From positions 112,293,393-112,357,392 of the forward strand of contig OY726559.1 of the NCBI GenBank assembly GCA_963383645.1: DNA of 64,000 nucleotides, in the 5' to 3' direction. A program made the translations under genes and the position numbers. Source of the DNA: Muscardinus avellanarius. Lineage: Eukaryota > Chordata > Mammalia > Rodentia > Gliridae. Below, piece after piece: positions 1 to 12,500 of this stretch (the stretch's first letter is position 1; each line of letters begins with the position of its first letter). Under the pieces are notes generated by a model, which made no database searches, was not told the origin of the DNA, and saw only the letters and a list, made by a program, of their open reading frames with translations.

Positions 1-561
1 GAGGCCCAGCTGCCCCTTCCTCCTGTTCCAAGGGCAGCAGGGACCTGAGAACATCCATTGTGCTGGTAACCTCACCCAAAGCACTGGGCTCTGGGAAGGA
101 AAGCCACTCTCAGACCACACCCACTGTGGAGCTGAGATTCTTCTCTCTGGAATGCCCAGGAGGAAGAGGGGCCACCCCGCCTGGTATGCGATTCTAGCCA
201 AGCCTGGAAGGAAAAGAGTAAAAGAGCCATTACTTAAGCTGGTTCCATAACTTGGCTATTGTGAATTATGCAGCTATAAGCATGCATATGGGGCCGGGTG
301 TGGTGGCTTATGCTTGTAATCCCTGTGCTTGGGAGGCTGAGACAAGAGGATGGCACAGGTTCCAAGCCAGCCTCAGCTACTGAGTGAGGCTCTCAGCAAC
401 TCAATGAGACCGTTTCCAAATAAAGAATAAAAAATAGGGCTGGGGGTATAGCTCAAAGGGAGAGTGTCCCTGGGTTCCATCCCTAGGACCAAAAAAGAAA
501 AAGAAAATAGGGCTGGGGTATAGCTCAGAAGTAGAATGCCCCTGGGTTCCATCCCCGGAAA

Positions 562-642
<81 letters not shown>

Positions 643-1311
643 GGGAGAGAGAAAGAAAGAAAGAAAGAGAAAGAAAGAAGAAAGAAAAGGGAAAAAAAAA
701 AAGTTCTTCCCTCCAGGGAGGTCCGCTACCCAAATCCCCATTCCCTGTATTCAAATGTTTTCTAGGAATATAGCTAGTGTGGGATTTCTATTCTCTCAGA
801 AAGAAACAAACCCCATCCCCAAAGAGGAGGACCCAAGGCCCTCTGCCCAACCCTCTAAGAAAGCTTTTTAAATCTTTATTGGTGTCTTATAATTATACAC
901 AAGAGCGGCATGCGGTACTGAGGATAGAACCCAGGGGATTCTACCTCCGAGCTACACCCCCAGCCCTATTTTTTATTCTTTATTTTGAAATAGTCTCACT
1001 CAGTTGCAAAGGGCCTCACTGAGTAGTAGCTGAGGCTGTCTTAGAACCGCGATCCTCCTGTCTCAGCCTCCTAAATGCTGGGATTACAAGCGTGCGCCAC
1101 CATACCCGGCTTTTTTTTTTTTTTTTTTTTGGTGGTGGTACTGGGATGGAACCCAGGGGCCCTCTACCTCTGGGCTACACTCCCAGACCTATTTTATATT
1201 TTATTTGGAAACAGGGTCTCTTAAGCCAGCTGAGGCTGGCTTTGAACCTGCGTAATCCTCCTGTCTCAGCCTCCCAAAGGTGGGGATTACAAGTGTGCGC
1301 CACCACGCCCG

Positions 1312-1358
<47 letters not shown>

Positions 1359-1617
1359 TGTCTTTCTTCCTCCCCTCCCCTCTGTGGTACTGGGGACTGA
1401 ACCCAGGGGCATAGGAGCTGGTCCCCCTGGAAAGGTAAGAGGGTCTGCGAGCCTCCGCTCACTAACCAGATGTGGGCCGCCAGCCCGGGCTGCCTTCTGA
1501 AGGCCAGAGTGAGCAAGCCCTTAGGAGCCTCGGGATTCTCCAAAGCCAGGTCCTCCATCCACCCTGCGGCAACCTCGGTGGCCTCAGACACTACACTCTT
1601 TCTTTCCTTCTCCTCAG
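1..1617. repeat. FCRL4 upstream intron: unique DNA, SINEs and simple repeats
   Basis: 1-290 and 1413-1617 are single-copy-looking. A + SINE spans 293-497, an extra right monomer 510-556, then (GAAA)n 558-703. A short antisense L1 end lies near 866-905. - strand SINEs span 912-1110 and 1111-1313, then (ATT)n 1314-1358. A truncated right-monomer fragment lies at 1381-1412. No signal-peptide exon was found. Confidence 0.75.
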
Positions 1618-1869
1618 CAACTGCACCCAAGCCTGTGATTTCCCTTCATCCGCCATGGACCACGGCTTTCAGAGGAGAAACCGTGAATCTGACTTGCGAC
1701 GGGCTTCATCTCCATACACCAGAAAAAACAAGATGGTACCAAAGATGGTACCCACAGGAAGAAATATTGACCCGAGGAAATACCCTGGCAGTCCGCAGGT
1801 CTGGAGAGTACCAGTGCCAGACCCGGGGCTCGTCTCTAAGCAGTCCTGTGCGTTTGATGTTTTCTAGAG
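1618..1869 (+). CDS. FCRL4: FCRL4 exon: Ig domain 1
   Basis: Phase 1-1 exon of 252 bp after a pyrimidine-rich acceptor ending ctcctcag, with donor GTGAGA. It starts ATAPKPVISLHPPWTT, the typical FCRL membrane-distal domain start, and has the cysteine pair in VNLTCDG and GEYQCQT. NLT is a potential N-glycosylation site. The exon and about 100 bp of upstream intron resemble the FCRL5 domain 1 exon at 33838-34083. Confidence 0.93.
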
Positions 1870-4800
1870 GTGAGAGAGATGAATCAGTTAACGCTTGAGA
1901 AATGGCTAAGACCTGAGAGCCTTCTTGTCTTGTTTTTTTTTTTTTTTTGTTTGTTTGTTTGTTTGGTTGTTTTTTTGGGGTGTTTTTTTTTTTTTTTTTT
2001 TGGTACTGGGGATTGAATCCAAGAGCATTCTACCTCTGAGCTACAGCCCCAGCCCTATTTTACTTTCATTTTCAAACAGAGTCTCTCTGGGTTGATGAGA
2101 ATCTCTCTACTTGCTGAGATTGTTCAAGAACCTGGGCTCTTCCTGTGTCAGCCTCCCAAGTACTGGGATTACAGGTGTGCGCCACCCCCCAGGCTAAGAT
2201 CTGAGAGCTTTCATTCCTCTAGAAGCCCTGACTTCAGCTACTTTGTTTTGCGTTCTTTCTCCTTTCCTACAGGAAATTTGAGCTTAAACACTAACTATTA
2301 ATTAATTAACAAACGCTCTCGTATATTTACATAGTCAAGAAAATGAGTTAGTACTAAGGGACACAAAAGGCAAACTGTCTGAGATTCTGCTCCACAGAAA
2401 TTAGAAATTAGACACACGGAAATGTAGTGAGCACAGAACAGAAAGCAGAAAGTGCCAGAAAAGGGATTAAAAGCCTTCAACATCAGGTCTTTTATTCCCA
2501 CCTGTCCTGATTTCTTTTTTAAATTTTTTAATTGGTGCATTGTAGTCATACATCTTAATGGGATACAGGATGGTGGAGACACACACACACATCACCCAAT
2601 TAGCCCTTCCCCAGTCCTCCCCCTCCCTCCCCAGTCCTCCCCCTCCCTCCTTCTCATGTTTGGCGTAGTGATTGACTTTGATATGTTTAAGTACATCGTG
2701 TGCATTACAGAATCTCCCTCTTCCCCCTCCCATCCCCTCAGCTGGGTCGCCTTATTTGCTCCTCTATACTATCTCCTTCTTCGTCTAGAGTTCTTCCTAT
2801 GACCCATTTTCTCCCTGGCTTCTGCATATTAGGGAGAGCATCCTTTTTGGTCCCAGAGGCTAAACCCAGGGACATTTTCTCTTTGAGCTACACCTTCAGC
2901 CTTATTTTATTTTTTTATTTTGAGACAAAGTCTCACTAAGCTGCTGAGGCTGGCCTCGAGTCTGTGGTCCTCTTGTCCCAACCTGGGATCACAGGTGTGC
3001 ACCAACCGGCCCGGCTGCCGTCCCTTCTTTGTTTCTCTCTGACTGGCACCAGGCTCCCATCTCTCTTTCTTTTTTTTTTTTTTTTTTTTTTGGTGGTACT
3101 GGGGTTCCTGGAAGCCCTCCTTCCTCCGGGCTACACTCCCAGACCTATTTTATATTTTTGAAACAGGGTCTCTTAAGCCAGCGCGGCTGGCTCCGAACCA
3201 GCGCGATCCTCCTGTCTCCGCCTCCCAAGCGCAGGGATTACAAGCGTGTGCCACCACGCCCGGCTTCCCATCTCTCTTTCTGTGATGCCTTTTTGCCTGA
3301 TGTAGACATGATGCTTTGGACCGCTCACTCAGGCATGGCTTTGCGAGAGGAGACATTGACCCCAGTGATCTAAGAGAGAAACAAGAGTGCAAACCTCCAT
3401 CTGAGCAGCGTGAGTTACTCCATAGAGGACAGCGTTCACGGTCCCTTGAACCCAGGTGAACCCAACTGAAGGTCATCTGAAGGTCATCCTGCTGCATAGC
3501 GTACCCCCACGCCCCATAATACTCTCTCGCAGATTTCTCCAAATGGCTACTTCTCTGATAAGCCCTGCTCGCTGGTCCAGTGGGCCGGCTGGTGTCCATT
3601 TCCCCCCTATTCTAGGATGTCAGGAATTTGGATTACACCACCTCTTCCTTCTCTCCATAATAGCATCCATATATAAACCCAGGGGCTTTTCTACCTCCAG
3701 GCTACCCTCCCAGACCTATTTTATATTTTATTTGGAAACAGGGTCTCACTAAGTTGCTGAGAACCTCACTGAGTAGCCAAGACTGGCTTTGAACCTGCGC
3801 AATCCTCCTGTCTCAGCCTCCCAAGCGCCGGAATTACAAGCGTGCTCCACCACGCCCGGCCACATCCTTATATTTTGAACGAGACCTGAAATGATTGAAT
3901 CGATGCATTTAGAATTTGTTTAGGCATCATATCTGAAGCCTGTCGCACTGATTTAGAAGGTGCTTGAGTCAGAAGAATAAATCCTGGGTGAGGGGTGAAG
4001 AGAGGAAAATATCAAAAAGGACCTGGTCAATTCAGAGATACAAGAAAGGAGGCACCTCCTGCCCTCGAATGATGAGATCTTATATCTGTGTTGTTTCCAG
4101 AGACTTTCATCCTACAGGCCCCCCACTCTGTGTTTGAAGGGGATGCCTTGGTTTTGAGATGCCAGAGAAGGGGAAAGGAGAAACTGACAGCCCTGACATA
4201 CACTTGGAATGGAAAAACCCTTCTTGATTCCAACAAAAGCATGGACCTTTGTATCCCAAGAGCAAGTTTAAATCACAGTGGCACTTACCAATGCACTGGA
4301 TCCGTGGACAAAAGATTTCCAGTGAAGTCCAATTCCAAGGTTATAAAAATTCAAGGTAAGCCAGGCATGGCTGCGCACGCTTGTAATCCCAGCATTTGGG
4401 AGGCTGAGACAGGAGGATCGCAGGTTCGCAACCAGCCTTGGCTACTACTTAGCGAGGCCCTTCGCAACTCAGTGAGACCCTGTTTCAAAATAGAGAATAA
4501 AAAAATAGGGCTGGGGGTGTAGCTCAGAGGTAGAATGCCCCTGGGTCCCATCCCCAGTTAAACCCTTTATTTCAGATCAATTCATTTAGGAATGTTACAA
4601 CGGGAAAATGGGGGCTGCGGGGGGGGCTTTGGAGGTCACTGTTGGAACTCTGAGAGGCTTACATTCTCTAGGTAGGAGAGAGAGAGAGAGCAGTGTGATC
4701 CAGAGTCTGACAGGCTTATCGTGCTGAACCTTCCTGGGACTGAGAATTCAAGCCTGATTCTCCAGTGCTAAGCGCTGAGAACTCACTTTGCCTTTTCTCT

Positions 4801-7800
4801 CTAGAACTATTTCCACGGCCAGAGCTGAAAGCCACGGCCTCTCAGCCCACCGAGGGGAGGTCTGTGAGCCTGAGCTGTGAGACGCGTCTCCCGCCAGAGC
4901 GAATGGACACTCTTCTCCACTTCATCTTCTTCAGAGATGGCCGCGTCGTGGGGTCAGGCTGGAACAGGTCCTCAGAGCTCCAGATCCCAAGCATCTGGAG
5001 ACAGGACTCGGGGTCCTACGGCTGTGGCGCGGGCGCAGTGGCGCGCGGCGTGCACAAGCGCAGCCTCCCGTTGCAGATCAGCGTGCAGGGTGAGCGGGGC
5101 ACACCCGGGGCGGCTGGGTGAGACTGCTTCTTCGGCTAGTGGGCACAGGGATGGTCCAACAGAGATGGGTATTGTTCGTCTGACCGAGGTGCCAGGCTTT
5201 GACTGAGAGGTGAGAGCGACAGAGAAAAAAATAGAAAATTTTGTTTCCTTTTCTGCTTTTCTGAAAACTCAAGTCTCATGTGGGAGCGGTAGAGCCGAGT
5301 CACAGCGTTAAGACACAAGAGCCGGGGGAAAATGAAACACCTAGGTGCTCTGCTGTTACGGTGGCAGAGTCTAGCGGGCCAGAGTGCGGGGCAAGATATT
5401 TAGAAGACAAACATTCAGCTCTCTCTAATCAGTAGCAGCCAACAACGGCCTGCCTGCGGCAGAAGAGAAGGGGATGGATACGCACAAAGATAAATCCAGT
5501 AAATGCCATCTTGTCCTAGGTACCAAGGCAGGACTTCTAGAAACAGGTGTGGTCCAGTCTCCCACCATAATGGCCACTATTGCTTTTTTTTTTTTTTGAG
5601 GTACTGGAGATGGAATCAAGGGGCATTCTACCTCCAAGCTACACCCCCAGCCCTATTTTTCTTTCTTTCCCTCTTTCTTTCTCTTTCTTTCTTTCTTTCT
5701 TTCTTTCTTTTTTTCTTTCATCCTTCCTTCCTTCATTTCTTTCTTTTTTATTTGCAGTACTGGGGATAGAACCCAGAGGCATTCTACCTATTAGCTACAC
5801 CCCCAGCCCTATTTTTTATTCTTTATTTTTGAAATAGGGTCTCACTGAGTTGCGGAGGGCCTAAGTAGCTGAGGCTGGCCGCAAACCGTGATCCTCCTGT
5901 CTCAGCCTCCCCAATGCTGGGATTACAAAAGTGCACCACCATGCCTGGCCCGCTATTGCTATTATTGACTTTGCAAAACAATTCAGACTGCCAGCTAGGT
6001 TCGAAGAAATCCAAATGCTTCTCCAGGGATAGGCCATCCTTCTCTCCTGAGGTTTAGTCTAGTCTACCGGGACGGAAAGCTGAGTACATTTAGTGATGTT
6101 CTGGGTTCAAACTCCACAGTCCACTGGCCATATGGCTAGAAAGTGCTGAGAAATATACCAGAAAACCACATAAAAAGTGACTCTGTCTAAAGATAATAAA
6201 GGCTCCAACACCCCGCCCTGTCTTCCCCACACACCTGGCCCTTACCTGCTGGCTCCTGTTCCTGCAGGGATCCCTGTGTCTCAGGTCTCCATGGAGACCC
6301 AGCCCCCTGGGGACCAGGCGGTGGAGGGGGAGATACTGGTCCTTGTCTGCTCCGTGGCTGAAGGCACAGGGGATACCACCTTCTCCTGGCACAGAGAGGG
6401 CACGGAGGAGAGTCTGGGGAGGAAAACCCTGCGTTCCTGGAGGGCAGAGCTGGAGATCCCTGTGGTCAAGGAGAGCCACGCCGGGGGATACTACTGTGTG
6501 GCTGACAACGGCTACGGCCCCCTCTGGAGCGAGGTGGTAAACGTCACCGTGACAGGTAGGTGTCATCACCACCCACCTTCTTCTCGGCACACTCCCTCAC
6601 ATGAGGAGTGGGAACAGACCGCAGTAACTCTGCGACTCTCCTTAATCTGTTCCCACTTTCCCACCCATCTCTGTGATAGACAAGTTAGTTCTTAATCGCT
6701 CGATCAGGTCAGAGGAAAGTGTTCCAGTGAAGTAAAGCTGGCCCAGAAGCCATTTTTCCTTTCGGAGGTGATTTTGTGCATCTGTTCTCTGGACTACTGT
6801 GTGTTAATATCAAACAGCAGCCTGACCTCATTAGCAGCCTACTGAGGGCCGGGCAGAGCCTTGTTACCAAAGTGCCGACTGCCAGCAGGCCTGGGGGATT
6901 CTCAGCTACAAAGTTCTATGCAGGAAATGTGCAAGTCTAGAGAGCAGACGCAGAGCCCGGCTCTGCCCATCAATAAGATGAGCCTCGCCTCGAGATCCTA
7001 CAGTCCTATTAACTCCTCTGTCCCCAGACGCCCCCATAGGCCCAGCCAGCTTCCCAGTCAACAGCTTGGCAGGGAGGACGTGGCTTCTCCTGCGATTCGC
7101 CCCCTTCTACATACTTATGATGCCCAAACTCAGCAATGGCTAGACTTCTAGTCTGAAGAACTTAAGTTAAGCACCCAGAATTCTTTTTTTTTTTTTTTTT
7201 GCCATACTGGCGATGGACATTCTACATCTGAGTGACACCCCAAGCCCTAATTTTTTATTCTGTATTTTTGAAACAGGGTCTCACTAAATTGCAAGGGGCC
7301 TCACTAAGTACCTGAGGCTGTCCGCAAACCATGATCCTCCATCTCAGCCTCCCGGATGCTGGGATTACAAGCGTGCGCCACCACGCCCGGCCCCACCCCA
7401 CAATTCTAACTGGCATCTTCAACTTAAGCCATCAAAAACCAAACTCTTTAATTTTATACCTCAAGCAGGATCCTGAGAGCCTCCTCTTGGCATATTTCTC
7501 CTGGTTGCTCAGGTCCAAAATCTCATGCTTGACACCCCTTTTTATTTCATCCCCCATGTAATCCACCTGCCATTTCCGAAGGCTTTGCTTTCAACATATA
7601 GCCAGAAGCTTACTATCCCCACTGAACCCACCGAGGCCTCCAGCACTCCTTCCTGGACCTGGACCACAGCATCCTAACCAGCTGGTCTCCTGCTCCATCC
7701 CTTCCTCCCCAGTGTACCCTCCATACAGCTTCTCAGGGAACGCTTAAATAAGATCATGTCACTCTTCTGTTCAAAGTCCTCCCCGACTTCCCACTGCTTC

Positions 7801-9143
7801 AGAATAAAAGCCAGCATCCTCTCAGTGACTCAGGACCGGGCACGGCATGGCCTTCCTGCTGCTCTGAATGCCGGGATTACAAGTGTGCACCACCCCACCA
7901 GGCTTAAGAAATTTCTGTCTAATACTTCTCCCTCCCTGGAAGCCTTTTTGCTGGACGAAGAGGTTTTATTTCCCATCTTGCTTGGCTCACCTAGTTGTGG
8001 AATCACAACCCGATACTTGGCTGAGACCCAGGCTCCCCCTGCTGGAGGTTTCTGGTACTCCTCCCATGTGCTTTGTGTTTCTCTGTCCTTCTCCCTGGTG
8101 GGAAATATATATATCCACGGTAGGCGCTTCTCAGTGGGCCAGTTAAAGTCCCAGCCGGGTCCCCCTCACCCCCGGAGAAGAGGTCTTACGCCGTGTGGTG
8201 CGCCAAGGATTTACCAGAATGGCAGATTCAGGCTCCACACTCGCCCTTTGGAGCACACACATGCACAATCCCGGGATGCCCCACCACCCAGCTGTGACTT
8301 GCATCTCCGGGCATCCTCACAAGTCCTAGCCCCTTACATCCCTCTGTCTCCCAGGTTTGGGGACCCCCGCTCGGCCGAGAGAAAGTTCCAGGACCACTCG
8401 GCAAACGGGTCCCTAAGCCTCTCCTGCTTCTCTCACCTCAGGGACTCCTGGTGACCGCAGCAGCTTTGCCTGGGTGGGAGTGGCTGCAGGGTCGCTGGGC
8501 GCCCTCCTGGCTGCGGGCCTGCTGTTTCTCTGCTGCCACTGGAGGGAATCAGGTTCGTGTCGTTCTCTTCCCTTTGCTCTGGTCCCTGCCGGTCTCTGCC
8601 TCCGACCTCTCAGCTTGGGCCGGCCTTAAGGACCCCTTCGCCCAGTCCCCCCTGTGTCCCCCAACATGCCACGCTCAAGCCCCTTCCAGACGAAGCGGCA
8701 TCCAGGGGCTGCGCAGTCCTAGTCTGGTTGATTAAGTCTCAAGCAAAAGGTAAGAAAAAGAGAACTTCAATGTAAACTTTCAAAAACTGTAAACAGTTTA
8801 TTTGGACAGCTTCTTTGGTTCATACAACTAGATACTTCAGCCTATTATAAGTCACATCAGCCGGGCGTGGTGGCGCACTCTCGTAACGCCAGCATTCGGG
8901 AGGCTGAGACAGAAGGATCGCAGGTTCATGGACAGCCTCAGCTGCTTAGTGAGGCCCTCTGCAACTCAGTGAGACCCGATTTCAAAATAAAGACTAAAAA
9001 ATAGGGCTGGGGGTGTAGCTCAGAGGTAGAATGCACCTGGGTTCCATCCCCAGACCCGCAAAAAAAAATAAAAAATAAAAAAAATCAACTGAAGGACTTT
9101 ATAGAAATAACTGAGAATAGAAAGAATAGAAACTACCTAGTCT

Positions 9144-9188
<45 letters not shown>

Positions 9189-9600
9189 TTCTGTCATGGT
9201 TCAGGTCAGTAATTTCTGTGGTTTCTTGGTTTCCATGATGAAAAGAATTTAAACAGGAGCCAGTCAGAGACAAAGGCATAAGTTTAATTCGAGTAAAGCA
9301 AACGCACACGTTCAGAGGAAATATGGACCATCATGAAAGTGTGAGGGCGGCTGCAGAGAGAAAGAGAGGGGGAGAAAGGGGGGGGGCACAAGGAGCAGCC
9401 AAGAATGGCCAAGAGCTGCAAGGAGTGCCCCAGATCTAGCCTTTTGTAATAGAACTCACTAGAGGGTATAGCCCAGGGCACATGGGTGATGGCTCTGTAC
9501 CAGTATTGGGAATGGCCTACTTCCAAAACCGTAATATCTTCTCAAAACCGTTAACAGGCTCCTTCTTTGAAGCTTATGGGTAACAAAAGTTAGGAATTCC

Positions 9601-9651
<51 letters not shown>

Positions 9652-11259
9652 TTATTTTTGCGGTGCTGCGGATTGAACCCGAGGGCATTCTACCTCTGAA
9701 CTACACCCTCAGCCCATTTTTTTAATTCTGTATTTTGAAACAGGGTCTCACTAAGTTGCGGAGGGCCTCACTGAGTAGCCGAGGCTGTCTGTGACCCACG
9801 ACCCTCCTGTCTCAGCCTCCTGAATACAGGGATTACAAGTGTGCGCCACCACCCCTGGCTTGGGAATTCCTTTTAGTTAAGAATTCCAAGGAGCAGAGAC
9901 ACAACGCTGTGGCGCAGGGCTCTTTAACAAAAGGTGTAATTTTTCTGGGATTTCTCCTTGAGACAAACAGAACTCTGACAATAGGTGAACTCTCTCAGGT
10001 TTCATCACGTCAGAAATTCCCGCTATGGAGCCAGCCCATTATGATTTAAAAGTATGGACCTGGCTGGTTTTTTTGTTTTGTTTTCTTGTTTTTAGAATAA
10101 ACAAGCTCTATTAAGAGGAAACAAAAGAGTATGGAGTTTTTTAGATTTTAAAACCATATTTTCCTTTCCTTCCCAAATTTTGTTTCTTCTGTTTTACTTC
10201 ATCGGTGCTAGGGACTAAACTTAGGGGTGTTCTACCTCTGAGCTACACCCTCAGCCTTATTAATTAATTAATTTATTTATATTTGGAAACAGGGTCTCGC
10301 TAAGTTGCTAAGGCTACCCTCCAACCTGTGATCCTCCTGTCTCAGCCTCCCAAGTACTGGGATTACAGGTGTATACCACCATGCCCGACTGCACTGAATA
10401 CTTTGGTACAAATGATTCTATGGTTATGTGTTATGTGGTTATATGTTGCTATAACTTTATGTATAATGATTAGATTCTAGATTTTATACCAAGGTTCCAG
10501 ATTCTCCAGAGAAGTCCAAGTCTTGAGACAGAGGTCCCTCTGGGCATGGCTACAGTTTTCTCTGAAGTCCACCCATGACTCACTGTTCTGCGAGACTGAT
10601 AATCTGATTATATTTATATTTTATTATAAGTTAATATATTTATTTATAAGTACTGGGGGTGGAACTGAGGGGCCTTCTACCTCCAGGCTATACTCCAAGA
10701 CCTATTTTATACCTTATTTGGAATCAGGGTCTCACTAAGTTGATGAGAGCCTCACTAAATAGCTGAGGCTGGCTTCGAACTTGCACGATCCTCCAGTCTC
10801 AGCGTCCCAAGCGCTGGGATTACAAGGGTGCGCCACCATGCCCGGCTCGATAATTGCATATTTAATCCAGAAATGTGTAGCTCTGACATCAGTGAGTTGT
10901 ATGCTTTGTTTAGTTTAGTTTAGTTTAGTTTTTTTTTTTTTTTCACAATATTTTCATGGTCCTGGTTTGAATGGACTCCCAGGATGGCCTATACTCTTTA
11001 TGTGAAGTCTTTGAGAAAGAGAGCCCTCTGCTGACATGAATGCACCTTTGCTTTATTTTGCAGGAGACAGTTTCCAGAAAGAGAAAACCAGGTGAGACCT
11101 CAGCTCCAACAAGAGCCTTTTTGGTTATTGTTTCCCATGTACAAGATACACAAAACTGTGAGGTTACAAAATTGGGTCAAGTCATTTCTCTTTGACTCTG
11201 TGGCTAGACACTTCATTTTTACATGGTCCTTTTTCCACCCAAAATAAAGCTTCCTAGAA

Positions 11260-11298
<39 letters not shown>

Positions 11299-12209
11299 GG
11301 TACTGGGGATTTAACCCAGGGGCATTCTACCTCCAAGCTATACCCCCAGCCTTATTTTTTATCTTTATTTTGAAACAGGGTCTCACTGAGTTGCAAAGGG
11401 CCTCACTAAGTAGCTGAGGCTGGCCGTGAACCATGATCCTCCTGTCTCAGCCTCTTAAATGCTGGGATTACAAGTGTGCGCCACCACGCCCTGCTGTTGT
11501 TGTTGTTGTTTTAATCTATTCTGTCTATGAGACAATTTTACTATGATGTCAAAGACTCTCTGGCTTATTCCCCATCATCCTACCTACCACAGACCTTGAT
11601 TTCTTTAAAAAAAAAAAATCTGACTCTATCTAGACTTACTGAAGTGCAATTAAACCCTTGAGGGTTCCCAGTCCCCACCACCTAAACACACATGCTTTTT
11701 TTTTTTCGGTACTGGGGACTGAACCCAGGGGAATTCTACCTCTGAGCTACATCCCCGGCCCTATTTTTATGTTTTTGTTTTAAAGCAGGTTCTTCTGGGT
11801 GTGGTGGTGCACACTTGTAATCCCAGCATTTGGGAGGCTGAGACAGGAGGATCGTGGTTCATGAACAGCCTCAGCTACTTAGTGAGGCCCTTTGCAACTC
11901 AGTGAGAACCTGTTTCAAAATAAAGAATAAAAATGCCGGGCGTGGTGGTGCACACTTGTAATCCCTGCGCTTGGGAGGCAGGAGAATCGCCCAGGTTCGA
12001 AGCCAGCCTTTCTAGCTTAAGAGACCCTGTTTCCAAATAAAACTACAAAATAAGTCTGGGAGTGTAGCCTGGAGGTAGAAAGGTTCCATCCCCAGTACCA
12101 CCAAATAAAAAAATAAAAAAAAAACAAAGAATAAAAAAAATAAAAAATAGGGCTGGGAGTCACTTGAAGGTAGAATGCCCCTGGGTTCCATCTCCAGTAC
12201 CACACATAT

Positions 12210-12243
<34 letters not shown>

Positions 12244-12447
12244 AACAGGCCTGCCAGCGTGGTGGCGCACACTTGTAATCCCAGCATTTGGGAGGCTGAG
12301 ACAGAAGGGTCGCAGTTAGAGGACAGCCTCAGCTATTACTTAGCGAGACCCTTTGCAACTCAGTGAGAACTTGTTTCAAAATAAAGAATTAAAATAGGGC
12401 AGGGGTGTAGCTTGGAGGTAGAGTACCCCTGGGTTACATCCCCGGTA

Positions 12448-12500
<53 letters not shown>

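Noticed and set aside
536..871. Long open frames across microsatellites (also 14682-15062, 29411-29893, 54080-54475, 60185-60631)
   Set aside because: Low-complexity repeats lack stops by composition; there is no domain, splice context or start support.
1092..1400. Many 60-150-codon frames with GIEPRGILPLSYTPSPI-type sequence
   Set aside because: They are translations of the reversed B1-ID SINE and recur dozens of times in both genes and intergenic DNA.
1731..1752. agatggtacc occurs twice, two bases apart, in FCRL4 domain 1 (RWYQRWYP)
   Set aside because: Against the human domain as I recall it, the segment has no extra residues, so this is substitution and not a tandem duplication.
7756..8454. 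A 232-codon frame upstream of the FCRL4 TM exon
   Set aside because: It runs through an ancient repeat, a SINE remnant and intron DNA and out of frame with FCRL4; no domain is visible.
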